Below are positions 16,962 to 25,709 of a stretch of DNA of 64,000 nucleotides, piece after piece. The position numbers and the translations under genes were made by a program. A model generated the notes under the pieces. The model ran no database searches and was not told the origin of the DNA. It saw only the letters and a program-made list of their open reading frames with translations. Origin of the DNA: G963691835 sp963691835 (lineage in GTDB: Bacteria; Pseudomonadota; Alphaproteobacteria; Thalassobaculales; Thalassobaculaceae); assembly GCA_963691835.1 (NCBI GenBank), contig OY829383.1, positions 3,968,001 through 4,032,000 of the forward strand, read 5' to 3'. The stretch's first letter is position 1. Each line of letters opens with the position of its first letter.

Positions 16962-17738
16962 TTATGTCAACATCCATCCGCCACTGACGTCGCAGACTTG
17001 GCCAGTGACAAAGTGGCCCTCCTGACTTGTCAGGAACAAAGCCAAGGAGGCGACATCATCCGGTGTGCCGAAACGCTTCATCGGCGTTGCCGCGCGGATG
17101 GCGTCATTGACGGCGGTATCCACGCCCTCCATCAGGCTTGTCTCGATCCGGCCCGGCGCCATGGCGTTCACATTGATGTTCCAGGGACCAAGCTCTCCCG
17201 CGAGGTGCCGGGTCAGCCCGATGAGCGCTGCTTTCGTGGCCGGGTAGTGGGCCCCCACGAAAGGGACATACGTCTGGCCGGAGACGGATGACTGATTGAC
17301 GATCGATCCGAACCCTGCGGCTTTCATGCCGGCCGCGAACACACGGGTTGTGTTGAAAGCACCCGTCAGATTGACATCGACCACCCGTCGCCACTCAGTC
17401 GGGTCCATCTCCGAAATCGGGGCTGGCGCACCATCATGCTTCGGGGAGATGCCAGCGTTGTTGATCACGGTGTCGACGGGCCCAAGGGTGTCGAGAATCG
17501 TGATACCGGCCGCGTCCACAGCCGGAAAGTCGGAGACGTCACCTACCAGCGGGATGGCTTTGCCGCCTGCCTCAACGATCTGATGCGCTGTTTCCTCCGC
17601 GATCTCGGCAAGCGCATCGAAGACGGCCACAGAAGCACCCGCCGCCGCGAACCGGAGAGCAAGCGTTTTCCCGATCCCACGGCCGCCACCGGTGACGAGC
17701 ACCACATGCCCGGCATGGCTTCCGGCATTCTCGGTCAT
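16962..17738 (-). CDS. SDR-family oxidoreductase (FabG-like), first gene of the carrier-protein operon
   Basis: This is a complete classical SDR of 258 aa with the nucleotide motif TGGGRGIG, GDVSD, the NNAG strand (VINNAGISPK), a catalytic serine in VNQSSVSGQ, YPATK as YxxxK and the C-terminal VCDVSGGWMLT. FabG-like enzymes reduce 3-oxoacyl carriers or sugar/polyol ketones. It is the promoter-proximal member of the cluster on the minus strand, with about 90 bp before the AAC(3)-like start. Whether it reduces the carrier-bound acyl group is inferred only from its neighbours. Confidence 0.92.
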   Translation of the reverse strand: MTENAGSHAGHVVLVTGGGRGIGKTLALRFAAAGASVAVFDALAEIAEETAHQIVEAGGKAIPLVGDVSDFPAVDAAGITILDTLGPVDTVINNAGISPKHDGAPAPISEMDPTEWRRVVDVNLTGAFNTTRVFAAGMKAAGFGSIVNQSSVSGQTYVPFVGAHYPATKAALIGLTRHLAGELGPWNINVNAMAPGRIETSLMEGVDTAVNDAIRAATPMKRFGTPDDVASLALFLTSQEGHFVTGQVCDVSGGWMLT

Positions 17739-17781
17739 GCCTGATCCTCCGATGAGTGGCAGCGCCCGGGTCCGTCTCTGA

Positions 17782-18280
17782 TCAACGCTCGACGGCGTTG
17801 TCTAGCTGAATGATGGTACGACGGACCGCCTCCGGAATGGCGGCCTTCTCGCCGGTGCTGTTGATGATCAACACAAGAACCGCTTCACAGCGGCAATGAC
17901 ATCCATCGCCCCAGGTCGCGTAGTCCATGACCAAGCTGGTGCGGCCCATGGAAGAAACGCGGGCAGTGTTAACGATAGAGTTATATTTCCAAAGGCTTGA
18001 GATACTTGATTTCAAGTGATTTCATAACGGGCCCAGGCGTATCCACACTCAGGCGCGGCAGTCCGACGGCTTCCAGGTAAAGGTTCCGGGCCTGCTCGAA
18101 CCAAAGAAGAAAAGTCGTATGGTTGGCGTGCCGGAAGGCGTCGACATCCTGCCATCGGACCGACGTCGGCACACCGACTCGCCAACCATCTTCAATACCG
18201 TGGCGGCGGATCATGTCGTTGGTTAGGGACACCTTATCCAAGGTCGGGTTCGAACCGTCCAGCAGGGGCGCGTAAACCAT
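17782..18280 (-). pseudogene. Hot-dog (4HBT) acyl-CoA thioesterase, frameshifted
   Basis: The first frame (18280-17981) gives 99 aa with the thioesterase core VRWQDVDAFRHANHTTFLLW and ends KYLKPLEI-stop. The second half of the fold (VNTARVSSMGRTSLVMDY ... EAVLVLIINSTGE ... IPEAVRRTI) continues in another frame down to 17782. Removing one A from the GGAAATAT run near 17989-17992 gives KYLKPLEYNSIVNTARV and one 165-aa protein, a normal YbgC/FadM-like length; the 499-nt span equals 498 plus one. The gene begins 7 bp after cinA. Either the thioesterase is newly broken or the base is an assembly error. Confidence 0.85.
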
Positions 18281-18287
18281 CCGAGGC

Positions 18288-18782
18288 TCAACCCAGCCGT
18301 GCCGCCAGCATCTCGAACGCTTTCAGCACCGTGGCTGCCCGCACCTCACCTCGGTCTCCGGGAAAGACGTGGTGCTGATGCTCGGTAACGCCGTTGCGGG
18401 CTGCGGTCGCGAAATGGACCAACCCCACCGGCTTGCCCGAGGACCCGCCTCCAGGCCCGGCAACGCCGGTAACCGCCACGGTCACGCCTGCCTTTGACCG
18501 TTCCAACGCTCCCTCCGCCATCGCCCGCGCGACCGGCTCACTAACCGCGCCGTGGGTTTCGATCATCTCCGCCGGCACGCCCAGCACCTCAGCTTTGGCA
18601 GCGTTGGAGTAGGTCACGAAGCCCCGGTCGACCACCGCAGAAGAGCCGGCAATCTCCGTCAGCGCGCCGGCGATGAGACCGCCGGTGCAGCTTTCTGCGG
18701 TCGCCACCATGGTTCCTTTGGATTTCGCGGTGTCCAGCAGGTCCGCAGCGGCCGATGTGAACGCGTCGGGAAGGATCGACAT
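18288..18782 (-). CDS. pncC: CinA C-terminal-type nicotinamide-nucleotide amidohydrolase
   Basis: PncC deamidates nicotinamide mononucleotide to nicotinate mononucleotide in the pyridine-nucleotide salvage cycle. The 164-aa product is the stand-alone CinA C-terminal domain with MVATAESCTGGLIAGALTE, GFVTYSNAAKAEVLGV, HGAVSEPVARAMAEGAL and AVTGVAGPGGGSSGKPVG, all standard family motifs. The N-terminal molybdopterin-like domain of full CinA is absent, as is normal in many proteobacteria. It follows pgpA with about 50 bp between them on the same strand. Confidence 0.96.
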   Translation of the reverse strand: MSILPDAFTSAAADLLDTAKSKGTMVATAESCTGGLIAGALTEIAGSSAVVDRGFVTYSNAAKAEVLGVPAEMIETHGAVSEPVARAMAEGALERSKAGVTVAVTGVAGPGGGSSGKPVGLVHFATAARNGVTEHQHHVFPGDRGEVRAATVLKAFEMLAARLG

Positions 18783-18833
18783 GGGAAATCTCCGGTCATG
18801 CGCACCACACCAACCCTGCCGGGTCTTGCGGCG

Positions 18834-19340
18834 TCAGAAAACACCTTTCGGCGCCGCCAGCAGTTGGATCGCGACGGTCACCAGCCCTGCATACACGCCC
18901 GCGATCATGTCATCCAACATCACGCCAAGCCCGCCCGACACCGACCGGTCAGCCCACGATGCTGGCCAGGGCTTCAGAATGTCGAAAACCCGGAACGCCA
19001 AAAACCCGAGCACCCAGATGGCCAGCGTGCCTGGCGCGCCCAGGAGAAAGGCGATTGCCAACGTCAGCCACTGACCCGCCACTTCATCGACGACGCAGCG
19101 GCCCGGATCTTCGATGCCGAGATCCTCGGCGACGTGGCGGCACGCGGGAATACCGCCCAGAAACACGAGAAAACTTGCGGCCAATAGGCCCAGTGGCCCC
19201 ACAACCCAGACGATCACCCAGGCAAAGGGCAGGGCGGCGAGGGAGCCCCATGTGCCGGGCGCTTTCGGAAGCAGGCCGACACCGCCCCAAGTCGCCAGGA
19301 GAAATGACGGGGACCACCGCGACAAAGAGGGCTCAACCAT
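18834..19340 (-). CDS. pgpA: Phosphatidylglycerophosphatase A
   Basis: PgpA removes the phosphate from phosphatidylglycerophosphate in the inner membrane. The 168-aa protein has four to five hydrophobic segments and the family motifs GLLPKAPGTWGSLAA, CVVDEVAGQWLTL, FRVFDILKPWPASWAD and VMLDDMIAGVYAGL. ATG 19340 overlaps the ispDF stop by 8 bases (ATGGTTGA), which fits the usual protein length and translational coupling. Longer in-frame starts would run deep into ispDF. Confidence 0.95.
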   Translation of the reverse strand: MVEPSLSRWSPSFLLATWGGVGLLPKAPGTWGSLAALPFAWVIVWVVGPLGLLAASFLVFLGGIPACRHVAEDLGIEDPGRCVVDEVAGQWLTLAIAFLLGAPGTLAIWVLGFLAFRVFDILKPWPASWADRSVSGGLGVMLDDMIAGVYAGLVTVAIQLLAAPKGVF

Positions 19341-20535
19341 TGTTCTCGCCGTCATCGTCTTGGCTGGGCAGGCGAACCGTCGCGGCAGCCTGGGCAGCGA
19401 TACCCTCCTCCCGCCCCGGGAAACCCAAACGCTCCGTTGTCGTTGCCTTAACGGAGACACGGGACGGGGAGATCGACAGGATGTCGGCGATGCGTTGCCG
19501 CATGGCATCCCGGTGGGGACCGACCTTGGGGCGCTCGCAGATCAGGGTCACGTCCACGTGGACGATCGTGCCTTGGCGGTTGGCGACAAGCGTCGCCGCT
19601 TCCTCCAAAAACAGGGCCGAATCCGCCCCTTTCCATTTCGGATCAGAGGGTGGGAAGTGCGCGCCGATGTCGCCATCGCCGATCGCGCCCAGCAGCGCGT
19701 CCGTCAGGGCATGAAGGCCGACATCCGCATCCGAGTGGCCCGCCAAGGCTCGGGTGTGGGGGATCGGAACGCCGCACAGGATCACACTGTCCCCGGGCCC
19801 GAACCGGTGAACATCAAAGCCGGTACCGACCCGGGTCTCCAGCGTTTGGCTATGAAGGCGTGATGCCACTCTCAAGTCTTCCGAGGTCGTTATCTTCTGA
19901 AGGGAAGGGTCGCCGTCCACGATTGCCACGTCCAGGCCCATCGATTCCAGTGCGCCGGCATCATCGGTCAGCCCTGCATCCCCGAGGGTGGCATGGGCTT
20001 CGGCTATCGCCTGATAGCGGAAGGCCTGGGGTGTTTGCGCCCGGACAAGATCCTGCCGCGGGACTGTTTCTTTGATTAACCCGCCGCCGGCCCGCTTGAT
20101 CGTATCCGCGACCGGCAAGGCCGGGATCGCTCCAGCATGGGTCTCCAACGCGGTCAACACCCGGTCAATGACTGCATAGGGGACAAAGGGACGGGCTGCG
20201 TCATGGATCAGGACCACAACCGGCGAGAGATCGCGAACGCCGTCGAGGCCATTGCGAACGGACTGGTCCCGTTCGGCACCGCCTGGAATGATATCGCCGG
20301 TCGCCAAGCCGTTGAGGGCCTCCGCCACGGCGGCCGCCTGTTCAGGGTCGGCCACCACTCTCACCGCATCAATGCCCGGGTGAGACAGCAGTGCCGTCGC
20401 CGCGTGGCGGAGAATGGGAATGCCCCCGATCTTCAGAAACTGCTTAGGGGTCGACCCGCCCAGGCGGCGGCCCGATCCGGCCGCCATCACAAGAGCGACG
20501 ACGCGCATCTCATCGGGCTTTTCCGAATTGGTCAT
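19333..20535 (-). CDS. ispDF: Bifunctional IspD/IspF isoprenoid biosynthesis enzyme
   Basis: This 400-aa fusion carries two steps of the MEP pathway. Residues 1 to about 230 are the IspD cytidylyltransferase (ALVMAAGSGRRLGG, TPKQFLKIGG, VLIHDAARPFV, LVRAQTPQAFR). Residues from about 235 are the IspF cyclodiphosphate synthase (GTGFDVHRFGPG, GHSDADVGLHALTDALLGA, HFPPSDPKWKGADS). Such fusions are normal in alphaproteobacteria. An internal ATG at 20508 (MRVVALVMAAG) would also give a full IspD domain. It heads a minus-strand run with pgpA, cinA and the thioesterase. Confidence 0.97.
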   Translation of the reverse strand: MTNSEKPDEMRVVALVMAAGSGRRLGGSTPKQFLKIGGIPILRHAATALLSHPGIDAVRVVADPEQAAAVAEALNGLATGDIIPGGAERDQSVRNGLDGVRDLSPVVVLIHDAARPFVPYAVIDRVLTALETHAGAIPALPVADTIKRAGGGLIKETVPRQDLVRAQTPQAFRYQAIAEAHATLGDAGLTDDAGALESMGLDVAIVDGDPSLQKITTSEDLRVASRLHSQTLETRVGTGFDVHRFGPGDSVILCGVPIPHTRALAGHSDADVGLHALTDALLGAIGDGDIGAHFPPSDPKWKGADSALFLEEAATLVANRQGTIVHVDVTLICERPKVGPHRDAMRQRIADILSISPSRVSVKATTTERLGFPGREEGIAAQAAATVRLPSQDDDGENNG

Positions 20536-20685
20536 GATCGACGCTCGAAAGGTGCGGGGAAAGGGACACGGACTGATGGCACGGCCGGAGATCGAGAGCT
20601 AGTATTCGCGGGTCTTTTGGCGAAGCGTGACGTAACACGGCCGGACGGGCCATGGTGCGCGCGATGATATAGGTCCGGTTTGACA

Positions 20686-21480
20686 ATGTCTCTTGCCCTG
20701 AACGCCACGGTTCTTGCGGCCCTCTTGCCGGCGGTTTGGTTTTCCGCCCGTGGCCGGTCGACGACCTCGGCGATGTTCGGTGCAGCGGTGGGGTTGGCGT
20801 TTGTGGGATCGGCCATGTGGTCAGCCTCGATCGTCGGCGACGCGTGGCGCAGCGGCCTCGGACCAGCGTTGTGGGTGTCGATTGCCGTAACCATCGCTGT
20901 CTATGCCGTCGGCGCATCCGTCAACCGTGTCATGGGCGGCCTTGCGGCTCTTTTGTTTCCCTACCTTCTGGTTCTTGCGGTCATTGCAACCGCCCTCGGC
21001 CCCGGGGAAACGGTGACGATCGACGGGGACGGTCAGGTCTGGTTCATTCTCCACATCGCCGTGTCCGTGCTGACATATGCTTTGGCAACGATGGCGGCGG
21101 TCGCCGGTCTGGCGGTATTCCTCCAGGAACGGGCTCTCAGGAGCAAACAGCAGGGATGGGCGAGTGCGGTCCTCCCGGCGATGATGCCGACCGAGCGGCT
21201 CCAGTTCCGCCTGCTCGCCGCGGCTGAGATCGTTCTGGGACTGGGACTGCTCAGCGGCATCGCCATCGAGTTTGCGACAGGGCAAGGCGTTCCGTCCGTC
21301 GACCACAAGACGATCCTGTCCGTGGGTGCTTTTGCCGTCATTGGGGTCTTGCTCATCGCCCATGCCCGGGCGGGTGTGCGGGGACGAACCGCGGCGCGAA
21401 CGGTCCTGGTGGCCTATCTTCTGCTCACACTTGCCTATCCGGGCGTGAAGTTTGTGAGTGAGGTTCTGCTCGGCCGTTGA
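20686..21480 (+). CDS. Cytochrome c assembly family (CcsA/HemX-like) membrane protein
   Basis: The 264-aa polytopic protein has about eight hydrophobic helices and the late family features VWFILHIAVSVLTYAL and GVPSVDHKTILSVGAF, where histidines sit at positions that bind heme in CcsA/CcmC-type proteins. HemX/YpjD-like members are linked to heme handling or to cytochrome c maturation. The tryptophan-rich WWD loop of true CcsA or CcmC is not evident, so the YpjD-like branch fits better. ATG 20686 is chosen over a TTG two codons earlier. The gene is divergent from ispDF, 150 bp apart. Confidence 0.8.
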   Translation: MSLALNATVLAALLPAVWFSARGRSTTSAMFGAAVGLAFVGSAMWSASIVGDAWRSGLGPALWVSIAVTIAVYAVGASVNRVMGGLAALLFPYLLVLAVIATALGPGETVTIDGDGQVWFILHIAVSVLTYALATMAAVAGLAVFLQERALRSKQQGWASAVLPAMMPTERLQFRLLAAAEIVLGLGLLSGIAIEFATGQGVPSVDHKTILSVGAFAVIGVLLIAHARAGVRGRTAARTVLVAYLLLTLAYPGVKFVSEVLLGR

Positions 21481-21504
21481 GGTGCGGGAGATCTGGGACT
21501 GGAC

Positions 21505-22806
21505 ATGCCAGCGGACTACGTTGACAGCCATTACAGCCGAACTCTGGTGGACGACTCGGTTTTTCCTGCGCTCGAAGAACGGCATGAGGTCGAGACCTGC
21601 GTCATCGGCGGCGGATTGGCAGGGCTATCCGTTGCCTTGAGCCTGGCAGAGCGGAACTGCGGCGTCGCCGTGATCGAAGCGAACAGGGTCGGGTGGGGGG
21701 CGTCCGGGCGAAACGGCGGCTTCGTCTCGGCTGGGTTCGCGCGTGGCATGGAGAGTGTCGCCCGGACCACCGGAACTGACAAAGCCAGAGCGTTGTTTGA
21801 TCTCTCGAGGGCGGGCGTTGACCGGGTGCGGCGGAACATCGAGGCTTACGACATCGATTGCGGTCCGGTGAAATCCGGCATCCTCATGGCCTCGTGGTTC
21901 GATCGGCCCGGTGATTTGCGCGATGGCGTGGCCGCATCGAACGAAAGATATGGGACGCGGCTGGCATTCTGGCCGCGAGAGGAGGTGCAGAACGTCTGCA
22001 GCTCCCCACGCTACTACGACGGCATCTTCAATCCCGATGGTTTTCAGTTCCATCCCCTCAACTATACCCGTGGCGTCGCGCGGGCGGCGGACCGGATGGG
22101 GGTCCAGATCTTCGAAGGCTCGCCCGTTACCAGCATCCGTCGGACTGGTAGTCATATCGATGTCGGGACATCCAGGGGTTCCGTCCGCTGCAAGACTGTC
22201 GTGGTGTGTTGCTCCGGCTACATCGGCGGGCTGGTTCCGCGCCTGTCCAGGGCGACTTTGCCGGTTGGAACCTACGTGCTGCTGACAAAGCCGCTCGGTG
22301 CAGATCTCGAGGAGGCGATTCGGACGCAGTATGCCGTTGCCGATGACCGGATGGCGCAGGACTACTATCGGCCTCTTGAAGACGGGCGCCTGCTATGGGG
22401 CGGACGGATCTCAACCGAGCTGTCGCCGGCCCGTCTGGCGGAGTTGATGCTGGTTCAGATTGAACGGGTCTACCCACAGCTCAAGGACAAGGTTGTGCCG
22501 GACGTGGCCTGGCCGGGTACGATGGGATACGCAACCCACAAGATGCCCCAGATAGGGGAGCTCGAACCGGGGTTCTGGTACGCGCAGGGGTTCGGGGGAC
22601 ACGGCATGAACACGACGGCCATGGCGGGCGATCTCATCGCATCCGCCCTGGTCGATGGAGACACGCGCTGGCGGCTCTTTTCCGATTTCGGCCTCACCTA
22701 CGCCGGCGGCATTCTCGGCCCGCCCGTTGCCCAAGCCGTCTATTGGTCCTATCAGATGCGTGATTGGATCGTTTCTCAGCGACAGGCCCGTCATCGTTCC
22801 GGGTGA
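21505..22806 (+). CDS. FAD-dependent amine oxidoreductase, gamma-glutamylputrescine oxidase-like
   Basis: This is a DAO-family flavoenzyme of 433 aa. It has the FAD dinucleotide motif CVIGGGLAGLSVALSLAE, then ANRVGWGASGRNGGFVSAGF, typical of the PuuB/OrdL group, and the C-terminal GFGGHGMNTTAMAGDLIA. PuuB oxidises gamma-glutamylputrescine in putrescine degradation; other members oxidise sarcosine-like or opine-like secondary amines. It starts 24 bp after the cytochrome assembly gene. The polyamine genes at 41-49 kb make an amine substrate plausible, but no puuA, puuC or puuD is adjacent. Confidence 0.85.
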   Translation: MPADYVDSHYSRTLVDDSVFPALEERHEVETCVIGGGLAGLSVALSLAERNCGVAVIEANRVGWGASGRNGGFVSAGFARGMESVARTTGTDKARALFDLSRAGVDRVRRNIEAYDIDCGPVKSGILMASWFDRPGDLRDGVAASNERYGTRLAFWPREEVQNVCSSPRYYDGIFNPDGFQFHPLNYTRGVARAADRMGVQIFEGSPVTSIRRTGSHIDVGTSRGSVRCKTVVVCCSGYIGGLVPRLSRATLPVGTYVLLTKPLGADLEEAIRTQYAVADDRMAQDYYRPLEDGRLLWGGRISTELSPARLAELMLVQIERVYPQLKDKVVPDVAWPGTMGYATHKMPQIGELEPGFWYAQGFGGHGMNTTAMAGDLIASALVDGDTRWRLFSDFGLTYAGGILGPPVAQAVYWSYQMRDWIVSQRQARHRSG

Positions 22807-22861
22807 CTAGGCCGATCCCGTTGTCAGTTTCGGGTTGTCCGTTTCGAAGGATGCATTGGGC

Positions 22862-24259
22862 ATGTCCAACGTCGTCACCCTCGGTATCGCCGGCCTCGGC
22901 ACGATGGGCTGGAATCTGGCGCTCAATCTCGCCGATCAGGGCTTTACCGTGCACGGGTGGGAGCATCAGGACAGCCTCCGCGACCGCCGGCGGAACGCGG
23001 ATCAGGGCATCGAGATCCATGAAGATCTCTGGGATCTCGTCGATATGTTGCCCCGGCCCCGGGTCATCATGCTGATGGTCACCGCGGGAAAGCCCGTCGA
23101 CGATGTGATCTCCAGCCTCCTGGCCCGGTTGGACCGGGACGACATCATCATTGATGGCGGCAACTCCGACTATCTTGATACGGATCGACGGGTCCTCCGG
23201 TGCAGCAAGCATGGTTTCCGATACCTTGGCGTTGGCGTTTCCGGCGGAGCGGAGGGCGCGCGCCGCGGGCCGGCGATTATGGCAGGCGGAGATGAGAGCG
23301 CTTGGACCGCCGTCGAGCCCATTCTGACTTCAGTCGCCGCGAGAACAGGAGATGGCCATGTCTGTTGCGGCTACCTAGGGGGCGGCGGCTCCGGCCATCT
23401 GGTCAAGATGGTTCACAACGGCATTGAGTATGCCGACATGCAGCTCATCGCCGAGGTCTACGACATTCTCGACCGGGGGCACGGTCTGTCCACCGACGCG
23501 ATCGCCGATCAGTTCGAGACATGGTCGACGGGCAAGCTCTCGTCGTTCCTGATCGATACCACCGTGAATGTGCTGCGAACCGTCGACAACGACACGGGAC
23601 GGAGCCTTGTCCAGTTGGTTCTGGACAGTGCCGGGCAAAAGGGAACCGGCCGTCTGACCGTCGAGACCGCGATGAATGTAGGGGTGCCCGCGCCCACCAT
23701 TGCGGAAGCGGTCTCCGCCCGGGCTCTATCGGCCCATGTCAACGAGCGGGTGAAACTCGCCGGCATGTACACGGAAGGGCCGCCTCGGGTGCGGATCGAG
23801 CCGGAACTGCTGGAGGATGCGCTCTACGCGGCAAAGCTAATCTCTTACTGCCAAGGGCTCTCGGTCATTGCCGCGGCTGCCCGGGCCAAGGACTGGCGGA
23901 TTGATCTTCCGACCGTTGCGGGTCTCTGGCGGGCCGGCTGCATCATCAGGGCAGAGGCGCTCGGCGACATTCAAGAGGCGCTAAAGTCCGCACCCAATGG
24001 GCTGATGCTGCTTTCCCCGCATCTTCGAGAAGATCTGTTGAGCGCCCTGCCGAACTTGCGGAATGTGGTATCGGCATCTGTGGCGGCCGGCCTTCCGGTT
24101 CCGGCGATGGCATCGGCTCTGGGATACTTCGACTCCTTCATATCCGCCCGGTTGCCCGCCAATCTGATCCAAGGCCTGCGGGATGCGTTTGGTGCCCACG
24201 GCTACCAGCGTGTGGACCGCGCAGGATCTGTGACCTCGAAATGGGGAAGCCCGGCGTGA
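22862..24259 (+). CDS. gnd: 6-phosphogluconate dehydrogenase (decarboxylating)
   Basis: Gnd converts 6-phosphogluconate to ribulose 5-phosphate and CO2 with NADP+. The 465-aa product is full length, with the nucleotide motif GIAGLGTMGWNLALNLADQG, DGGNSDYLDTDRR, GVSGGAEGARRGPAIMAGG, the catalytic KMVHNGIEYADMQLIAE (lysine and asparagine), and GQKGTGRLTVETAMNVGVP near the C-terminal domain. ATG 22862 follows GAAGGA with 10-nt spacing; a TTG at 22835 is also in frame. It overlaps gluconokinase downstream, so the pair should convert gluconate to pentose phosphate. Confidence 0.95.
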   Translation: MSNVVTLGIAGLGTMGWNLALNLADQGFTVHGWEHQDSLRDRRRNADQGIEIHEDLWDLVDMLPRPRVIMLMVTAGKPVDDVISSLLARLDRDDIIIDGGNSDYLDTDRRVLRCSKHGFRYLGVGVSGGAEGARRGPAIMAGGDESAWTAVEPILTSVAARTGDGHVCCGYLGGGGSGHLVKMVHNGIEYADMQLIAEVYDILDRGHGLSTDAIADQFETWSTGKLSSFLIDTTVNVLRTVDNDTGRSLVQLVLDSAGQKGTGRLTVETAMNVGVPAPTIAEAVSARALSAHVNERVKLAGMYTEGPPRVRIEPELLEDALYAAKLISYCQGLSVIAAAARAKDWRIDLPTVAGLWRAGCIIRAEALGDIQEALKSAPNGLMLLSPHLREDLLSALPNLRNVVSASVAAGLPVPAMASALGYFDSFISARLPANLIQGLRDAFGAHGYQRVDRAGSVTSKWGSPA

Positions 24260-24789
24260 TCATTGTGTTGATAGGCGTGTCGGGCGCTGGCAAGACGACG
24301 CTGGGCCAAGCCCTGGCGCAGCGCAACGGATGGCGTTTCGTTGAAGCCGACGATTTCCATCCGCCTGAGAACGTCGCAAAAATGTCCGCGGGCACACCGC
24401 TTGATGATGACGACCGGCGTCCTTGGCTGAACGCGGTCGCGGCTGAGATGGCGGCGGCGGCTGGGCGGGAGGAAACGGTCGTGGTGACGTGCTCCGCGCT
24501 GAAGCGCCGGTACCGGGACGTCCTCGCGGCGGCGGCCGATGATGTTCGGTTCATTCATCTTGATGGCGACTACGCTCTGATCCGCTCCAGGATGGAGACC
24601 AGGGCGCACTTCATGCCTGCTGCACTTCTGGACAGTCAGTTTGCCGCGCTCGAACGACCGGAGGTGGGTGAGAGTGTCCGTTCTGTCGATGTCTCGAGGC
24701 CACTCGATGATTGTCTCACCGCGATCGAGACCTGCCTCGCCGGTTGGTCATCCAGAGTAACCGCCGACCAAGGGGAGGAACTGGGATGA
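24241..24789 (+). CDS. gntK: Gluconokinase
   Basis: GntK phosphorylates gluconate to 6-phosphogluconate, the substrate of the gene just before it. The 182-aa product has the P-loop LIGVSGAGKTTLGQAL, the family segment VEADDFHPPENVAKMSAG, PLDDDDRRPWLNAV and CSALKRRYRDVL. Length is normal for the GntK/IdnK family. The start overlaps the last 19 bases of gnd and the stop overlaps the next start by 4 bases, so the genes are tightly coupled. Confidence 0.96.
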   Translation: MGKPGVIIVLIGVSGAGKTTLGQALAQRNGWRFVEADDFHPPENVAKMSAGTPLDDDDRRPWLNAVAAEMAAAAGREETVVVTCSALKRRYRDVLAAAADDVRFIHLDGDYALIRSRMETRAHFMPAALLDSQFAALERPEVGESVRSVDVSRPLDDCLTAIETCLAGWSSRVTADQGEELG

Positions 24790-25709
24790 AAATCGGAATG
24801 ATGGGGGCTGGCGGTGTGGGCGGGTACTACGGTGCTTTCCTCGGGCAAGCCGGGCACGACGTTTCATTCATTGCCCGGGGGGCACATCTCAAGGCGATCC
24901 AGGAACGTGGGCTGACGCTCGTCGGCCCCCGCGGCGATATCGCCTTGCCGGCCGTGACTGCCACTGAGAATGCCGCCGATATTGGCCCGTGCGATGTCGT
25001 TCTGTTCTCGGTTAAGCTCTATGACACGGAAGCCGCCGCCGAGGCGATCCGCCCCCTGATTGGGCCGGAGACCTTGGTCATCAGTCTGATGAACGGGGTC
25101 GACGGCCCGGAAAGGATTGCCGCTGTTCTGCCTGAGGCGGTGGTTATGCCGGGTGCCGCGTATGTCTCGGCCCTGATCACCGAGCCCGGTGTCGTGACGT
25201 ACAAGAGCGACATGTCCTCCATCGTTTTCGGTGAGGCTGCCGGTGGCGCCAGCCCACGCGCTGAGGCGTTTGCCGCCGTGTGCCGCGAGGCAGGTTTCGA
25301 CGCCCGGGTTTCGGAGAACGCGGTGGCGGATCTCTGGAACAAGTTCGTCCTTCTTGCGACCAACTCCGCGCTTACGGCTGGAATTCGAAAGCCAGCCGGT
25401 GAGATCTACACCGACCCCGATCTTCAGGATCTCGCGCGGGAGATGATGGCGGAGGTTGTCGCTGTGGGGCAGGCGAAGGGCATCACATTTGATCCTGATA
25501 TCATTGAGAAGTCGGTGGCCATGACGCATTCGTTCCCACCGGGTATGTACGCCTCGATGTTCCATGACTTGGATCGGGGCAAGCGGATGGAAGTCGACAG
25601 CCTTTCCGGATATGTGGCCCGGGAAGGCGCGAAACTGGGCATTCCGACGCCCCGGCACCACACGATTTGGGCGATGCTGAAGCCGTATCGGGACGGCTCT
25701 GCCGGATGA
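24786..25709 (+). CDS. 2-dehydropantoate 2-reductase family (ketopantoate reductase-like)
   Basis: This is a 307-aa NADP-dependent ketopantoate-reductase-fold enzyme. Visible are MGAGGVGGYYGAFLGQAGH (nucleotide site), FSVKLYDTEAAAEAI, the LMNGVDG turn, the catalytic lysine region NKFVLLATNSALTA and the C-terminal MEVDSLSGYVAREGAKLGI. True PanE makes pantoate for coenzyme A, but many catabolic paralogues share this fold. Its place between gluconokinase and an enolase-superfamily gene, overlapping both, argues for a sugar-acid or keto-acid substrate, so the symbol panE is withheld. Confidence 0.85.
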   Translation: MKIGMMGAGGVGGYYGAFLGQAGHDVSFIARGAHLKAIQERGLTLVGPRGDIALPAVTATENAADIGPCDVVLFSVKLYDTEAAAEAIRPLIGPETLVISLMNGVDGPERIAAVLPEAVVMPGAAYVSALITEPGVVTYKSDMSSIVFGEAAGGASPRAEAFAAVCREAGFDARVSENAVADLWNKFVLLATNSALTAGIRKPAGEIYTDPDLQDLAREMMAEVVAVGQAKGITFDPDIIEKSVAMTHSFPPGMYASMFHDLDRGKRMEVDSLSGYVAREGAKLGIPTPRHHTIWAMLKPYRDGSAG

